DNA of 64,000 nucleotides from positions 13,032-77,031 of the forward strand of contig CAAFTU010000028.1 of assembly GCA_900766005.1 (NCBI GenBank), read 5' to 3'. Below, one piece after another: positions 50,740-61,553 of the stretch; position 1 is the first letter of the stretch, and every line of letters starts with the position of its first letter. Position numbers and translations under genes: made by a program. The DNA comes from an uncultured Bacteroides sp. Its GTDB lineage: Bacteria > Bacteroidota > Bacteroidia > Bacteroidales > Bacteroidaceae. The notes below the pieces were generated by a model that had not been told where the DNA came from, did not search any database, and worked only from the letters and a program-made list of their open reading frames with translations.

Positions 50740-51567
50740 ATGAAAAAGATATTATTTTTTATATTCTTATCAGTATCACTGGTTGGTTTTGGACAAGATA
50801 ATGTGATAAAGGATTCTGCTCTTGGAAACGATTCTATATCTGCAGATCCATTGATGATAACTGATAATGTGCCAGGAGCTATTTCTAAGTCTGCAGGTGA
50901 CTCAGCTTATATTAAAGAAGATTATGCAACAGCAGCTCAAATATATGAGGGGCTGCTTAGCGATGGAGAATCAGCTGATGTTTACTACAATTTGGGAAAT
51001 TCTTATTATAAATTAGGTGAAATAGCCAAGTCTATACTCAATTATGAGCGCGCATTACTTTTACAGCCAGGAAATGGAGATATTCGTGCTAATCTTGAGG
51101 TAGCCCGTGCAAAGGCGATAGATAAAGTTGAACTTGTACCAGAAATCTTTTTTATTTCATGGATCAAATCGCTAATTAATATAATGAGTGTAGATGCATG
51201 GGCATGGTGGGGCATTGTATCATTCTTGTTTTTCATTGTCGCACTATATTTCTTTATTTTTTCCAAGCAGGTTGTATTGAAAAAAATCGGCTTTACAGCT
51301 AGTATTGTTCTCTTGATGATCACAGTATGTGCTAATATCTTTGCTTCGGAACAAAAGGAGCATCTTGTAAATAGAACAAGTGCTATCGTCATGAATCCTA
51401 GTGTTACAGTTCGAAGCACACCTAGTGAAAGCGGCACCAGCCTGTTTATTTTACACGAAGGTAGAAAGGTCTCAATCAAGGATAAATCTATGCGAGAATG
51501 GACTGAAATCAGCCTAGAAGACGGCAAAGTAGGATGGGTTCCGGCATCATCTATCGAAGTGATATGA
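50740..51567 (+). CDS. batE: BatE, TPR and SH3-domain membrane protein
   Basis: 275 residues. Signal peptide or anchor (about 1-20). TPR repeats (about 60-125: DVYYNLGNSYYKLGEIAKSI). Two transmembrane helices (about 150-170 and 182-200). A C-terminal SH3-like domain (about 215-275: VTVRSTPSESGTSLFILHEG, KVGWVPASSIEVI). Last gene of the moxR-bat operon. Confidence 0.93.
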   Translation: MKKILFFIFLSVSLVGFGQDNVIKDSALGNDSISADPLMITDNVPGAISKSAGDSAYIKEDYATAAQIYEGLLSDGESADVYYNLGNSYYKLGEIAKSILNYERALLLQPGNGDIRANLEVARAKAIDKVELVPEIFFISWIKSLINIMSVDAWAWWGIVSFLFFIVALYFFIFSKQVVLKKIGFTASIVLLMITVCANIFASEQKEHLVNRTSAIVMNPSVTVRSTPSESGTSLFILHEGRKVSIKDKSMREWTEISLEDGKVGWVPASSIEVI

Positions 51568-51695
51568 TAAAAATGACTCAAGAATAATGATTTTTTAAAA
51601 AAAAATAAGCAAATTATTTGTTTTATCTTTTTTTTTGCCTAAATTTATAGTGTGATAATAATCACAGCTAATATTAACCATTAAATTTATGAATC

Positions 51696-51980
51696 ATGAG
51701 GACAATAACATTTAATGAACTTCGTAAGATTAAAGATTCATTGCCTAGCGGTAGCATGCATAGAATAGCAGACGAACTCGGTTTGCATGTAGATACAGTG
51801 CGTAACTTCTTTGGTGGTCATAATTTCAAAGAAGGGAAAAGCGTCGGAATTCATTTAGAGCCCGGTCCAGATGGTGGGCTTGTTATGTTGGACGATACAA
51901 CTGTTTTAGATCGGGCTTTGAAGATATTAGATGAAATGAATAATCAAAAAGATCAAGCTACCGAATTTGCGCAAGTTTAA
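51696..51980 (+). CDS. Small helix-turn-helix DNA-binding protein, Bacteroidales-specific
   Basis: 94 residues. GSMHRIADELGLHVDTVRNF at about 18-37 is a helix-turn-helix, followed by HLEPGPDGGLVMLDDTTVLD and a helical end. No other domain. It stands alone between batE and the TPR gene and has its own terminator. The targets cannot be told from sequence; similar short proteins are common in Bacteroides. Confidence 0.8.
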   Translation: MRTITFNELRKIKDSLPSGSMHRIADELGLHVDTVRNFFGGHNFKEGKSVGIHLEPGPDGGLVMLDDTTVLDRALKILDEMNNQKDQATEFAQV

Positions 51981-52004
51981 ATACTATTAATATCCAATTT
52001 ACAG

Positions 52005-52047
52005 ATAATCCCAATTGATGTCATATTCGATTGGGATTATTTTATTT
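52005..52047 (+). terminator. Terminator after the small HTH gene
   Basis: ATAATCCCAAT (52005-52015) pairs with ATTGGGATTAT (52030-52040), followed by a T-run. Confidence 0.85.
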
Positions 52048-52350
52048 TAAACAACCATTACTTTCCACAGATTGTGGCTGTTATATTTTATATTTTACTT
52101 CGATAATTCGAATAGTTGCTCATCGTATACTTATTTTCGTTGCTTATTTTGGAGATATAATCAGTATTATGTTTAATAGTGTTTGGCGATCGGATTCTAA
52201 CTACCTTTATTTCAATTAATATAACAATGATGACATATCTCCTATTCGCATCATTAAGAATCTGAATGTATAATTCAAAACGACTTATCATAGGAATGGT
52301 TATTCATCAAATAGCATGTGTCGTACTGTGATGAGAGATTAGAAAACAAA
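52048..52350. other. Intergenic stretch without a supported gene
   Basis: AT-rich sequence between two terminators of converging transcripts. Short frames exist but none has protein-like composition, and I see no promoter in it. Confidence 0.6.
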
Positions 52351-52381
52351 AGCAGGAAGAAAACGGTGTTTTCTTCCTGCT
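52351..52381 (-). terminator. Terminator of the gyrA-TPR transcript
   Basis: A 14-bp stem, AGCAGGAAGAAAAC (52351-52364) with GTTTTCTTCCTGCT (52368-52381), closes a 3-nt loop. On the minus strand it is followed by TTTGTTTTC, giving a good leftward terminator. Confidence 0.85.
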
Positions 52382-52430
52382 TAATTTGACTTACAATTTA
52401 AGAATCAATGCAAGTCTTAATGGGACTTGA

Positions 52431-53645
52431 TTATTTCATCATTTTATCAATTTCTTCGAATTCAGGACCCATATTCAGATTGTAGTATACACGGTAAAGA
52501 CCTTGGATCCACAAATCTTTTTGATCAGGTTTCAAAGATCTAGCCTTTTCATAGAATGGTCTTGCAGCTTCGTAGAATTTCTTAACTTCTGCCTGTGCTT
52601 CTGCGTATTTGGGGTCGTTGATGTCTGTAGTTGATTTATCTGCAAATTCTTGCGCTTTCATCAGATATACCAAACCTGCATTAGAATAAGCTTCTACATA
52701 TGTAGGATCAGCTTCTATTGCTTTCTTGTAAAATTCAATAGCATTATCATATTCTTTCATGTTATGATAAAGATATGCTTTTACATACAGATACAACTTA
52801 TTGCTGGGGTCGCTAGACAACATCTTGTCAGCAAATTCCATCGCTTTTGAAGGCTGATTGGAAGCGTTGTAGAAGTCTACAAGGTTTGCAAAGAAGAAAT
52901 CGTTTTCAGGGAACTTAAGGATACCTTCTTCCAATGTTTTAACCCAAGTTGCAGTGTCTCCTTGAGATTTGTATGCATCAGCTAACAATTGCATTGCGAT
53001 TTTGCCACCATCTTTATCTTCCAATGCTAAACGAGCATATTTGATGACTGCTTTTTTGTTGCCAGCTCTATCTGCAGCTAAAGTAGCATAATATGCGATT
53101 TGCGGAAGAAGAGTGTCTGTTTTAGCGATTTCTTTATCAGCAAGCATAGGATATGAAGCAGATTCAACGTAAGTACCAAAGAATTTTAAAGCTTCTTTGT
53201 TCTTATCCAAATTAAAGAATTGAATACCGCCATTAATCAAATTTGTACGTTCAGCCAACATGTTAGCTGCATTTGTTTTACGGTATTTGTTCTTAATTTT
53301 ACCCTTTTCGTTAGGAATTTGTGCCAACTCATCACATTTTCTATAATAGTCATACATCTTCAAAATGCTGTTGTATGCTTTTATAGTGTCATAAGGTTGT
53401 TTAAGGAAAGCTTTTTTCATCTGCTCTTCATTGATACGCTTTTGAATAAAGCCTGCTACATCCCAAGTTTCTGCCAGATCCTTCGTTTCTGGGTTTTTCA
53501 AAGCTTCTTTGATCAGTTGTTCAGCTTCTTTAAAATTAGGTTTTACATCATTGGCGATTCTTTTAGCCTCTTTCACATTAGCCTTTTGGGCAAATGCAAA
53601 GCTGGTTGCCAACAATAAAACCATTGAAAATAATACTTTTTTCAT
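52431..53645 (-). CDS. Exported tetratricopeptide-repeat protein
   Basis: 404 residues. Signal peptide about 1-19 (LLLATSFAFAQ). At least six TPR-like repeats, clearest at about 275-345 (LYLYVKAYLYHNMKEYDNAI, KKAIEADPTYVEAYSNAGLV). No other domain. It lies 32 bp after gyrA on the same strand and is probably transcribed with it. Periplasmic protein-interaction role inferred. In other Bacteroides a highly expressed TPR protein occupies the same place. Confidence 0.9.
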   Translation of the reverse strand: MKKVLFSMVLLLATSFAFAQKANVKEAKRIANDVKPNFKEAEQLIKEALKNPETKDLAETWDVAGFIQKRINEEQMKKAFLKQPYDTIKAYNSILKMYDYYRKCDELAQIPNEKGKIKNKYRKTNAANMLAERTNLINGGIQFFNLDKNKEALKFFGTYVESASYPMLADKEIAKTDTLLPQIAYYATLAADRAGNKKAVIKYARLALEDKDGGKIAMQLLADAYKSQGDTATWVKTLEEGILKFPENDFFFANLVDFYNASNQPSKAMEFADKMLSSDPSNKLYLYVKAYLYHNMKEYDNAIEFYKKAIEADPTYVEAYSNAGLVYLMKAQEFADKSTTDINDPKYAEAQAEVKKFYEAARPFYEKARSLKPDQKDLWIQGLYRVYYNLNMGPEFEEIDKMMK

Positions 53646-53677
53646 GATTGTTGTTTGATTAATGATTAATATTATGT

Positions 53678-56260
53678 CTATTCCTCAATTTCGTTATCAT
53701 CTTGATCTACATTAGAGTTTTCATCAACCTCAGATGCTACATCAGAATCGACTGAATTTTCATCGTGAAGAATAGATCCTTCAGTTTCTTCTTCAGGAAC
53801 TTCATCTTCTAAATTTTCTGTCATTACTTTGCAGACTGAGCCGATTTGATCATTACGTTTTTCAAGATTAATCAGGCGCACTCCTTGAGTGGCACGTCCC
53901 ATAATACGTACATCTTCCACTTTAAGACGAATGGTGATACCAGATTTATTGATAATCATCAAGTCATTTTCATCAGTAACAGACTTGATTGTGACTAACT
54001 TGCCGGTCTTTTCTGTAATATTCATGGTTTTTACACCCTTACCACCACGATTTGTCTTACGGTAATCTTCAATATCAGAACGCTTACCATATCCTTGCTC
54101 AGAAACAACCATTACAGATTCTGTTTCCAAGTCTTTGATGCAAATCATTCCTACTACTTCATCCTCTCCATCATCATCAAGAGTAATACCACGTACACCA
54201 GTTGCTGTACGTCCCATAACGCGGACGGCTGCTTCGTGGAAACGGATGGCTCTACCATTCCGATTGGCGATGATAATTTCATTGTTACCATTCGTCATAC
54301 GCACTTCAATCACGCTATCATCTTCACGGATTGTAATGGCATTTACACCATTTTGGCGTGGGCGAGAATACTGTTCAAGCAGAGTTTTTTTGATTACACC
54401 CTTCTTCGTGCAGAACAGAACATAATGACTATTGATGAACTCGTTGTCTTCAAGACTCTTAACACGCAAGTAAGCAGTTACATTGTCATCTGAGTCAATG
54501 TTCAGAAGATTTTGAATAGCACGCCCCTTAGATGTCTTGGTTCCTTCCGGAATCTCATACACTTTCAACCAATAACATTTACCCTTTTGAGTAAAGAACA
54601 TCATTGTATTGTGCATAGTAGCCGGATAAATATGCTCTACGAAATCTTCATCACGAGTTTCACTACCTTTAGACCCTACTCCACCACGATTTTGGGCACG
54701 GAAATCAGCCAACGGAGTACGTTTGATATATCCCATGTGAGAAATAGTGATAATCATCTGATCGTCAGCATAGAAATCTTCAGGATTAAACTCCTCGGAA
54801 GAATACACGATTTCAGAGCGACGTTCATCGCCATATTTCGCTTTCACTTCCAACAGTTCATCCTTCATTACCTTACGGCATACCTCATCGTTGGCCAAAA
54901 TGCTTTCCAGATAGGCAATCTGCTTCATTATTTCATTGTATTCAGCATGCAGCTGATCTTGCATCAAGCCAGTGAGCTGGCGCAAGCGCATTTCAACAAT
55001 GGCGCGTGATTGAACCTCTGTCAAGTTAAAGCGTTCCATCAAACCTGAAATCGCTTCATTAGGCGTTTTGGCAGCACGGATGATGCGGATAACCTCTTCA
55101 ATGTTGTCAGAAGCGATAATCAGACCTTCCAAAATGTGAGCCCGCTCTTGTGCCTTTCTAAGTTCGAATTGAGTACGACGAATGACCACTTCGTGTCGAT
55201 GTTCAACGAAGTATTTAATCAGATCTCTTAAATTCAAAGTCTTAGGACGTCCATGAACCAAAGCGACGTTATTTACTCCAAATGAAGACTGTAATGCTGT
55301 CATTTTATACAGCTTATTGAGCACGACGTTAGCATTAGCATCACGTTTCACATCAATAACGATACGCATACCATCGCGGTCAGATTCATCATTGGCATTC
55401 GTAATTCCGTCAATTTTCTTATCGTTAACCAGGTCAGCGATGTATTTAATTAACTCCGCTTTGTTGACATTATAAGGAATTTCAGTAATGACAATTTTGT
55501 CATGCGTCTGTCCAGTTTCAATCTCAGCCTTAGCGCGCATTACTACACGTCCACGGCCGGTCAAATATGCTTCACGGACCCCGCTTATACCATATATATA
55601 TCCACCAGTTGGGAAGTCGGGAGCTTTTACATACTCCATCAACTCTTCTACCGTGATTTCCGGGTTGTCGATATAAGCATCGCAGGCATCAATTACCTCA
55701 GACAAGTTATGAGGTGGCATGTTTGTAGCCATACCCACGGCAATACCCGAAGCTCCGTTGACCAGAAGGTTTGGAATACGTGTCGGCATAACTTTAGGTT
55801 CCACCAACGTATTGTCAAAGTTCGGGTCAAAATCAACAGTTTCCTTGTACAAGTCATCCATCATAGCTTCACCCAACTTATTAAGGCGGGCTTCAGTATA
55901 ACGCATGGCAGCAGGACTGTCACCGTCTATAGAGCCAAAGTTACCTTGACCATCCACCAACGGATAGCGCATTGCCCATTCCTGAGCCATACGTACCATG
56001 GCAAGATAAACAGAAAAGTCACCATGAGGGTGATACTTACCGAGCACTTCTCCTACAATTCTGGCTGACTTTTTATAAGGTTTGTCTGACGTATTACCCA
56101 GTTCCATCATTCCATATAAAATTCTACGATGAACGGGCTTAAATCCATCTCTGACATCCGGAAGGGCACGTGATACAATGACTGACATAGAGTAGTCAAT
56201 GTATGATGACTTCATTTCCTCCTCGATGTTGATTTTTATAATTCGGTCTTGTTCAAGCAT
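53678..56260 (-). CDS. gyrA: DNA gyrase subunit A, with Phe at the quinolone-resistance position
   Basis: 860 residues, starting [20 protein letters not shown]. The breakage-reunion domain holds the active-site Tyr in [10 protein letters not shown] (about residue 119) and the helix [19 protein letters not shown] (78 onward). The C-terminal beta-pinwheel holds the GyrA box (RGGKGVKT) and ends in an acidic tail (about 810-860). GyrA with GyrB introduces negative supercoils. Residue 82 is Phe (TTT, 56015-56017), where Bacteroides GyrA normally has Ser; Ser82Phe is a known fluoroquinolone-resistance change. Read leftward with the TPR gene. Confidence 0.97.
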   Translation of the reverse strand: MLEQDRIIKINIEEEMKSSYIDYSMSVIVSRALPDVRDGFKPVHRRILYGMMELGNTSDKPYKKSARIVGEVLGKYHPHGDFSVYLAMVRMAQEWAMRYPLVDGQGNFGSIDGDSPAAMRYTEARLNKLGEAMMDDLYKETVDFDPNFDNTLVEPKVMPTRIPNLLVNGASGIAVGMATNMPPHNLSEVIDACDAYIDNPEITVEELMEYVKAPDFPTGGYIYGISGVREAYLTGRGRVVMRAKAEIETGQTHDKIVITEIPYNVNKAELIKYIADLVNDKKIDGITNANDESDRDGMRIVIDVKRDANANVVLNKLYKMTALQSSFGVNNVALVHGRPKTLNLRDLIKYFVEHRHEVVIRRTQFELRKAQERAHILEGLIIASDNIEEVIRIIRAAKTPNEAISGLMERFNLTEVQSRAIVEMRLRQLTGLMQDQLHAEYNEIMKQIAYLESILANDEVCRKVMKDELLEVKAKYGDERRSEIVYSSEEFNPEDFYADDQMIITISHMGYIKRTPLADFRAQNRGGVGSKGSETRDEDFVEHIYPATMHNTMMFFTQKGKCYWLKVYEIPEGTKTSKGRAIQNLLNIDSDDNVTAYLRVKSLEDNEFINSHYVLFCTKKGVIKKTLLEQYSRPRQNGVNAITIREDDSVIEVRMTNGNNEIIIANRNGRAIRFHEAAVRVMGRTATGVRGITLDDDGEDEVVGMICIKDLETESVMVVSEQGYGKRSDIEDYRKTNRGGKGVKTMNITEKTGKLVTIKSVTDENDLMIINKSGITIRLKVEDVRIMGRATQGVRLINLEKRNDQIGSVCKVMTENLEDEVPEEETEGSILHDENSVDSDVASEVDENSNVDQDDNEIEE

Positions 56261-56614
56261 TTAAAATGATTATTAATTATACATTCTATGGTTCGTGAAA
56301 AACCATGCTAAAGTACTACTTTTCTCGGATATACGAAAGTTTTTGCAGAGAAACTTTATCGTGAAGGGTGTTCTTATTTCTTGAAACATCAGCGCTGTTA
56401 TAATCAAATCCACTTGTCTTTTTCTGTCCAGTCGGCCATTCTTGTGTTTTGCGAAGTCTATGTTGTAAAACACAAGAAAAAAGTGTTTGTTGTAGAATAT
56501 ATAGGGTAAAAACAGATACAGCGTAGAAAAAATGGCATACCATTTGTGGAAAAGTATTTAGATATCAAATGTATGAAATAAAGTAAATATTGATACGTGG
56601 TTTAATATAATGTG
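56261..56614. other. Divergent gyrA/clpC intergenic region
   Basis: About 350 bp without a supported gene. On the minus strand a sequence near 56545 resembles the promoter element (TACTTTTC), a possible gyrA start signal. Short frames read leftward here have no recognisable product. Confidence 0.5.
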
Positions 56615-56622
56615 TATATTTG
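56615..56622 (+). promoter_or_regulatory. -7 element for clpC
   Basis: TATATTTG followed by cccacg, 34 bp before the ATG at 56656. Because transcription would start after 56622, it rules out the upstream TTG codon at 56620 as a start. Confidence 0.6.
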
Positions 56623-56655
56623 CCCACGAAAAACTCTTATAATGAAAGGAAATAT

Positions 56656-59199
56656 ATGAATAATCAATTTTCTCAGAGGGTTTCCGATATCATCGTATAT
56701 AGTACGGAAGAAGCTAACAGGTTGAGGAATAATTATGTAGGTCCCGAGCATCTGTTGTTAGGTATACTTCGTGACGGTGAAGGAAAGGCTATTGAGATTT
56801 TGTTCAATCTTCAGGTTGATCTACACAAGATTAAAAAGCAGATTGAAGAAAGGATAAAAGAACAGACAGATGAAGCGTTGCGGTCCGATGAGGATGTTAT
56901 GCTCACTGATGATGCAACAAGAATATTAAAAATGTGTATATTAGAAGCACGTGGTCTTAAGAGCAGCGTTGTTGATGCGGAACATGTGCTGTTGGCTATT
57001 TTACGAGAAGAAAAAAATATGGCAGCCTCGGTATTGAATGATAATGATATAAACTACAAAAAAGTGTATGAACAACTTTCGCTGCAGCCGGATGTAAATT
57101 CGGGAATGGATTTTGCGGAAGATGATGAGGAAGATGAAGATATGTCGCCCTCCCATTCTCAGAATGGAGGTTCGCAAAATGCGCATGAAGACAGTAGTCA
57201 GAAGAGTCGTCAAGCATCTTCAAAGACGTCGAATGACACCCCAGTGCTGGATACTTTTGGTACCGATATGACCAAGGCAGCTGAAGAAGGCCGTCTGGAT
57301 CCTGTCATTGGACGGGAAAAAGAGATAGAACGGCTGGCTCAAATTTTGAGTCGCCGCAAGAAAAACAATCCTGTTCTCATTGGCGAACCTGGTGTGGGTA
57401 AATCTGCCATTGTGGAAGGACTGGCGCTGCGAATAGTACAGAAAAAAGTATCCCGTATTCTGTTCGGCAAGCGTGTGGTGGCTTTGGATATGACTGCTGT
57501 AGTGGCAGGTACCAAATATCGCGGACAGTTTGAGGAGCGAATCCGATCCATCTTGAATGAATTGAAGAAAAATCCGGATGTCATTCTGTTTGTCGATGAA
57601 ATTCACACCATTGTCGGAGCCGGATCTGCAGCCGGTTCAATGGATGCTGCCAATATGCTGAAGCCGGCATTGGCCCGAGGTGAGATTCAATGCATCGGTG
57701 CTACTACATTAGATGAATACCGCAAAAGCATCGAGAAAGACGGGGCGCTTGAACGCCGTTTCCAGAAGGTTATAGTTGAGCCTACTACCGCTGAAGAAAC
57801 TCTTCAGATATTGCATAACATAAAGGATAAATACGAAGATCATCACTGTGTGAATTATACAGATGAAGCGTTGCAGGCTTGCGTTCGACTGACTGACCGC
57901 TACATCTCTGACCGGAGTTTCCCGGATAAAGCAATCGATGCTTTGGATGAAGCTGGTTCGCGCGTGCACCTTAAAAACATCACTGCGCCTAAAGAAATAG
58001 AAGATCAGGAGGCAATGATCGAGGAAGCTTGCAGATTGAAACATGAAGCTGTGAAACGCCAGAATTTTGAATTGGCTGCCTACTATCGGGAAAATGAAAA
58101 AGAATTATCCGCGCAGCTGGAGGTGATGAAGAAGGACTGGGAAGCTGATTTGAACAGAAACAGACAGACTGTGGACGAAGAAGATATGGCCAATGTCATA
58201 TCCATGATGTCAGGGGTTCCGGTTCAGCGTATGGCTCAGGCAGAAGGCGCTAAACTGGCTGGCATGAAAGAGAACCTGCAGTCGAAAGTCATAGCTCAAG
58301 ATATGGCAGTAGAGAAATTGGTAAAGGCTATTCTCCGTAGTCGTGTCGGACTGAAAGATCCCAACCGCCCGATTGGAACTTTTATGTTTTTGGGGCCTAC
58401 CGGTGTGGGTAAAACCCTTTTGGCGAAGGAACTGGCTAAATACATGTTTGGTTCTGCAGATGCATTGATCCGGGTAGACATGAGTGAATACATGGAGAAA
58501 TTTACAGTTTCCCGTTTGGTCGGAGCGCCTCCCGGATACGTGGGATACGAAGAAGGTGGACAGTTGACGGAAAAAGTACGCCGTAAACCTTATTCCATTA
58601 TTTTGCTGGATGAAATAGAAAAAGCGCATGCGGATGTCTTTAATATTCTGCTTCAAGTGATGGACGAAGGCCGTTTGACTGACAGTTATGGCAGAAGTGT
58701 TGATTTCAAGAATACAGTAATCATCATGACTTCCAATATCGGTTCTCGTCAGCTGAAGGATTTTGGTCGCGGAATCGGTTTCGTTGCTCAAACCCGGTTG
58801 GACGAAAAAGAACATTCGCGAAGTGTGATACAAAAAGCATTAAACAAATCGTTCGCTCCTGAATTCTTAAACAGAATTGATGAGATCATCACTTTCGATC
58901 AACTCTCTTTGGACGCAGTTACGCGGATTATCGATATTGAACTTAAAGGTTTGTGCGAAAGAGTGAAATCGATTGGATATGAATTGATTGTTGAAGATAA
59001 GGCCAAGAAATATATCGCGACTAAAGGATATGATGCACAGTATGGCGCTCGTCCTCTAAAGAGAGCTATTCAGACATATTTGGAAGATAGCCTGTCGGAA
59101 CTGATTGTTTCTTCTTCCTTGAAAGAAGGAAGCCGAATCCAAGCAACGCTCAATGAGGAAAAGGATGAACTTGATTTGAAAATCGTAGCTGAAGATTAG
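56656..59199 (+). CDS. clpC: ClpC-type AAA+ protease chaperone
   Basis: 847 residues from ATG at 56656. The N domain is a double Clp_N repeat ([35 protein letters not shown]). A variable acidic/Ser-rich linker (about 155-200) follows. AAA1 has Walker A GEPGVGKS (243-250). A middle domain of UVR type (about 450-500) precedes AAA2 with Walker A GPTGVGKT (580-587), [20 protein letters not shown] and [10 protein letters not shown]. The middle domain is of ClpC length, not the long ClpB type. Together with ClpP it unfolds and degrades damaged proteins. Transcribed alone; a terminator follows. Confidence 0.95.
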   Translation: MNNQFSQRVSDIIVYSTEEANRLRNNYVGPEHLLLGILRDGEGKAIEILFNLQVDLHKIKKQIEERIKEQTDEALRSDEDVMLTDDATRILKMCILEARGLKSSVVDAEHVLLAILREEKNMAASVLNDNDINYKKVYEQLSLQPDVNSGMDFAEDDEEDEDMSPSHSQNGGSQNAHEDSSQKSRQASSKTSNDTPVLDTFGTDMTKAAEEGRLDPVIGREKEIERLAQILSRRKKNNPVLIGEPGVGKSAIVEGLALRIVQKKVSRILFGKRVVALDMTAVVAGTKYRGQFEERIRSILNELKKNPDVILFVDEIHTIVGAGSAAGSMDAANMLKPALARGEIQCIGATTLDEYRKSIEKDGALERRFQKVIVEPTTAEETLQILHNIKDKYEDHHCVNYTDEALQACVRLTDRYISDRSFPDKAIDALDEAGSRVHLKNITAPKEIEDQEAMIEEACRLKHEAVKRQNFELAAYYRENEKELSAQLEVMKKDWEADLNRNRQTVDEEDMANVISMMSGVPVQRMAQAEGAKLAGMKENLQSKVIAQDMAVEKLVKAILRSRVGLKDPNRPIGTFMFLGPTGVGKTLLAKELAKYMFGSADALIRVDMSEYMEKFTVSRLVGAPPGYVGYEEGGQLTEKVRRKPYSIILLDEIEKAHADVFNILLQVMDEGRLTDSYGRSVDFKNTVIIMTSNIGSRQLKDFGRGIGFVAQTRLDEKEHSRSVIQKALNKSFAPEFLNRIDEIITFDQLSLDAVTRIIDIELKGLCERVKSIGYELIVEDKAKKYIATKGYDAQYGARPLKRAIQTYLEDSLSELIVSSSLKEGSRIQATLNEEKDELDLKIVAED

Positions 59200-59238
59200 A
59201 CACTCCTTTGCAAATATTCGCTCGAAGATAGTGACAAA

Positions 59239-59270
59239 ATGTCAGACAGTCATGTCTGGCATTTTTTTTG
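59239..59270 (+). terminator. Terminator of clpC
   Basis: ATGTCAGAC (59239-59247) pairs with GTCTGGCAT (59254-59262, one G-T pair), followed by a run of eight T. Confidence 0.88.
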
Positions 59271-59331
59271 TTTATACAAGGACAAATGCTAAAAGGAATT
59301 TAATAACTAGATAATAAAAAATATACGAGTT

Positions 59332-61377
59332 ATGCAAAAAGGAAATATTGGGGTTACAACAGAGAATATCTTCCCCATCATTAAAAAGTTTTTATATAGC
59401 GATCATGATATTTTTCTTCGTGAATTAGTTTCCAATGCGGTAGATGCCACACAGAAACTGAACACGTTGGCCTCTATTGGAGAATTTAAAGGAGAACTTG
59501 GCGATTTGACAATTCACGTAGAATTGGGCAAGGACACTATTACGATTGCCGATCGCGGTATTGGTCTGACTGCAGAAGAAATCGAGAAATACATCAATCA
59601 GATTGCATTTTCTGGTGCCAACGATTTTCTGGAGAAATATAAAAATGATGCAAATGCCATCATCGGTCATTTCGGACTAGGTTTCTATTCGGCCTTTATG
59701 GTAGCCAAGAAAGTGGAAATCATTACAAAATCCTATAAAGAAGGAGCTCAAGCTGTGAAGTGGACCTGCGATGGTAGTCCTGAGTTTACAATCGAAGAAA
59801 TTGAAAAGGAAGACCGCGGTTCTCAAATCGTGCTCCATATTGACGATGATTGCAAGGAATTCTTGGAGGAAGCACGCATTTCCGGTCTGCTGAAAAAATA
59901 CTGCAGCTTCCTGCCTGTGCCCATTGCTTTTGGAAAGAAGAAAGAATGGAAAGACGGCAAGCAGGTTGAAACCGACGAAGATAATGTGATTAATGATACG
60001 ACTCCGCTGTGGACTCGCAAACCGAGCGAACTGACTGACGAAGACTACAAGTCATTCTACAGCAAGCTGTATCCTATGTCAGATGAACCGCTGTTTTGGA
60101 TTCACTTGAATGTGGATTACCCGTTCCATCTGACAGGTATCCTCTACTTCCCGAAAGTGAAGAGCAATATCGAACTGAACAGAAACAAAATCCAGTTGTA
60201 CTGCAATCAGGTCTATGTGACTGATTCTGTAGAAGGTATCGTTCCCGATTTCTTGACGCTGCTGCATGGTGTGATTGATTCACCGGATATCCCGTTGAAT
60301 GTATCTCGTTCCTACCTGCAAAGTGATTCAAACGTGAAGAAGATTTCTTCTTATATCACGAAGAAAGTTTCCGACCGTTTGCAGTCTATCTTCAAAAACG
60401 ACAGACCGCAATTTGAAGAGAAATGGAATGATTTGAAAATCTTCATCAACTATGGTATGTTGACTCAGGAAGATTTCTATGACAAGGCTCAGAAGTTTGC
60501 GCTGTTCACTGATACAGACAACAAGCATTATACTTATGAAGAATATCAAACGCTGATTAAGGACAGTCAGACCGACAAGGATGGCAATCTTATCTATCTG
60601 TATGCCAACCATAAAGATGAACAGTATAGCTATATCGAAGCTGCTACGAACAAGGGATACAATGTACTGCTGATGGATGGTCAGCTGGATGTGGCTATGG
60701 TTAGCATGCTGGAACAGAAACTGGAGAAATCTCGCTTTACCCGTGTAGACAGCGATGTAATCGATAACTTGATTGTCAAGGAAGACAAGCATCAGGAAGT
60801 CTTGGCAGCAGACAAGCAGGAAGCTATTACAGTGGCATTCAAGAGCCAACTGCCTAAGATGGAGAAAGTGGAATTCAATGTAACGGCACAGGCTTTGGGA
60901 GAAAATGCGGCTCCTGTGATGATTACACAGAGTGAATATATGCGCCGTATGAAAGAGATGGCTTCTATCCAGGCTGGAATGAGCTTCTATGGTGAGATGC
61001 CCGACATGTTTAATCTGATTTTGAATTCTGACCACCGATTGGTGAAGAAGGTGCTTGAAGAAGAAGAAAATGCTTGCCAGGCTGAAGTGACACCTATTCA
61101 GATAGAAATGGATAGCGTGAATAAGCAGCGCAATGAGCTGACCGACAAGCAAAAGGGTAAGAAAGACGAAGAAATTCCGACTGCCGAAAAAGAAGCGGTA
61201 AACGATTTGGATAAGAAATGGAATGAGTTGAAGGAGAAGAAAGAAGCTATCCTGGTGGCTTATGCTGAGAAAAATCATGTTATCCGCCAGTTGATCGATT
61301 TGGCTCTCTTGCAAAATAACATGTTGCGTGGCGAGGCTTTGAACAATTTTGTGAAACGAAGCATTGAGCTGATTTAA
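59332..61377 (+). CDS. htpG: Molecular chaperone HtpG (Hsp90)
   Basis: 681 residues. The GHKL ATPase domain (about 1-225) has ELVSNAVDATQKL, DRGIGLTAEEIEKYINQIAF and GHFGLGFYSAFMVA. The middle domain has LYFPKVKSNIELNRNKIQLY and GVIDSPDIPLNVSRSYLQ. A C-terminal dimerisation domain has SIQAGMSFYGEMPDMFNLIL. A charged Lys/Glu-rich insert (about 590-640) is longer than in E. coli and typical of Bacteroidetes. ATP-driven chaperone in the cytoplasm. The start codon is preceded by an A-rich region with no strong ribosome-binding site, as usual in this group. Confidence 0.97.
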   Translation: MQKGNIGVTTENIFPIIKKFLYSDHDIFLRELVSNAVDATQKLNTLASIGEFKGELGDLTIHVELGKDTITIADRGIGLTAEEIEKYINQIAFSGANDFLEKYKNDANAIIGHFGLGFYSAFMVAKKVEIITKSYKEGAQAVKWTCDGSPEFTIEEIEKEDRGSQIVLHIDDDCKEFLEEARISGLLKKYCSFLPVPIAFGKKKEWKDGKQVETDEDNVINDTTPLWTRKPSELTDEDYKSFYSKLYPMSDEPLFWIHLNVDYPFHLTGILYFPKVKSNIELNRNKIQLYCNQVYVTDSVEGIVPDFLTLLHGVIDSPDIPLNVSRSYLQSDSNVKKISSYITKKVSDRLQSIFKNDRPQFEEKWNDLKIFINYGMLTQEDFYDKAQKFALFTDTDNKHYTYEEYQTLIKDSQTDKDGNLIYLYANHKDEQYSYIEAATNKGYNVLLMDGQLDVAMVSMLEQKLEKSRFTRVDSDVIDNLIVKEDKHQEVLAADKQEAITVAFKSQLPKMEKVEFNVTAQALGENAAPVMITQSEYMRRMKEMASIQAGMSFYGEMPDMFNLILNSDHRLVKKVLEEEENACQAEVTPIQIEMDSVNKQRNELTDKQKGKKDEEIPTAEKEAVNDLDKKWNELKEKKEAILVAYAEKNHVIRQLIDLALLQNNMLRGEALNNFVKRSIELI

Positions 61378-61500
61378 AACAGAACCCTTTAAACATAATT
61401 ATATTAACTGAGAAAGAGCATTCGGCATTGAAGAAATGTTGGAATGCTCTTTTCGTTTTAAAACAGCAGTCTACATATCGACAATTTGAAAAGTATTGTC

Positions 61501-61508
61501 TATATTTG
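61501..61508 (+). promoter_or_regulatory. -7 element for the patatin-type gene
   Basis: TATATTTG followed by acctcg, about 45 bp before the chosen ATG at 61554. It lies inside an upstream in-frame extension, arguing against the longer start. Confidence 0.55.
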
Positions 61509-61553
61509 ACCTCGTTATTGCATTTTTATTTTAAAATATCCAAGTTTGGGTTT

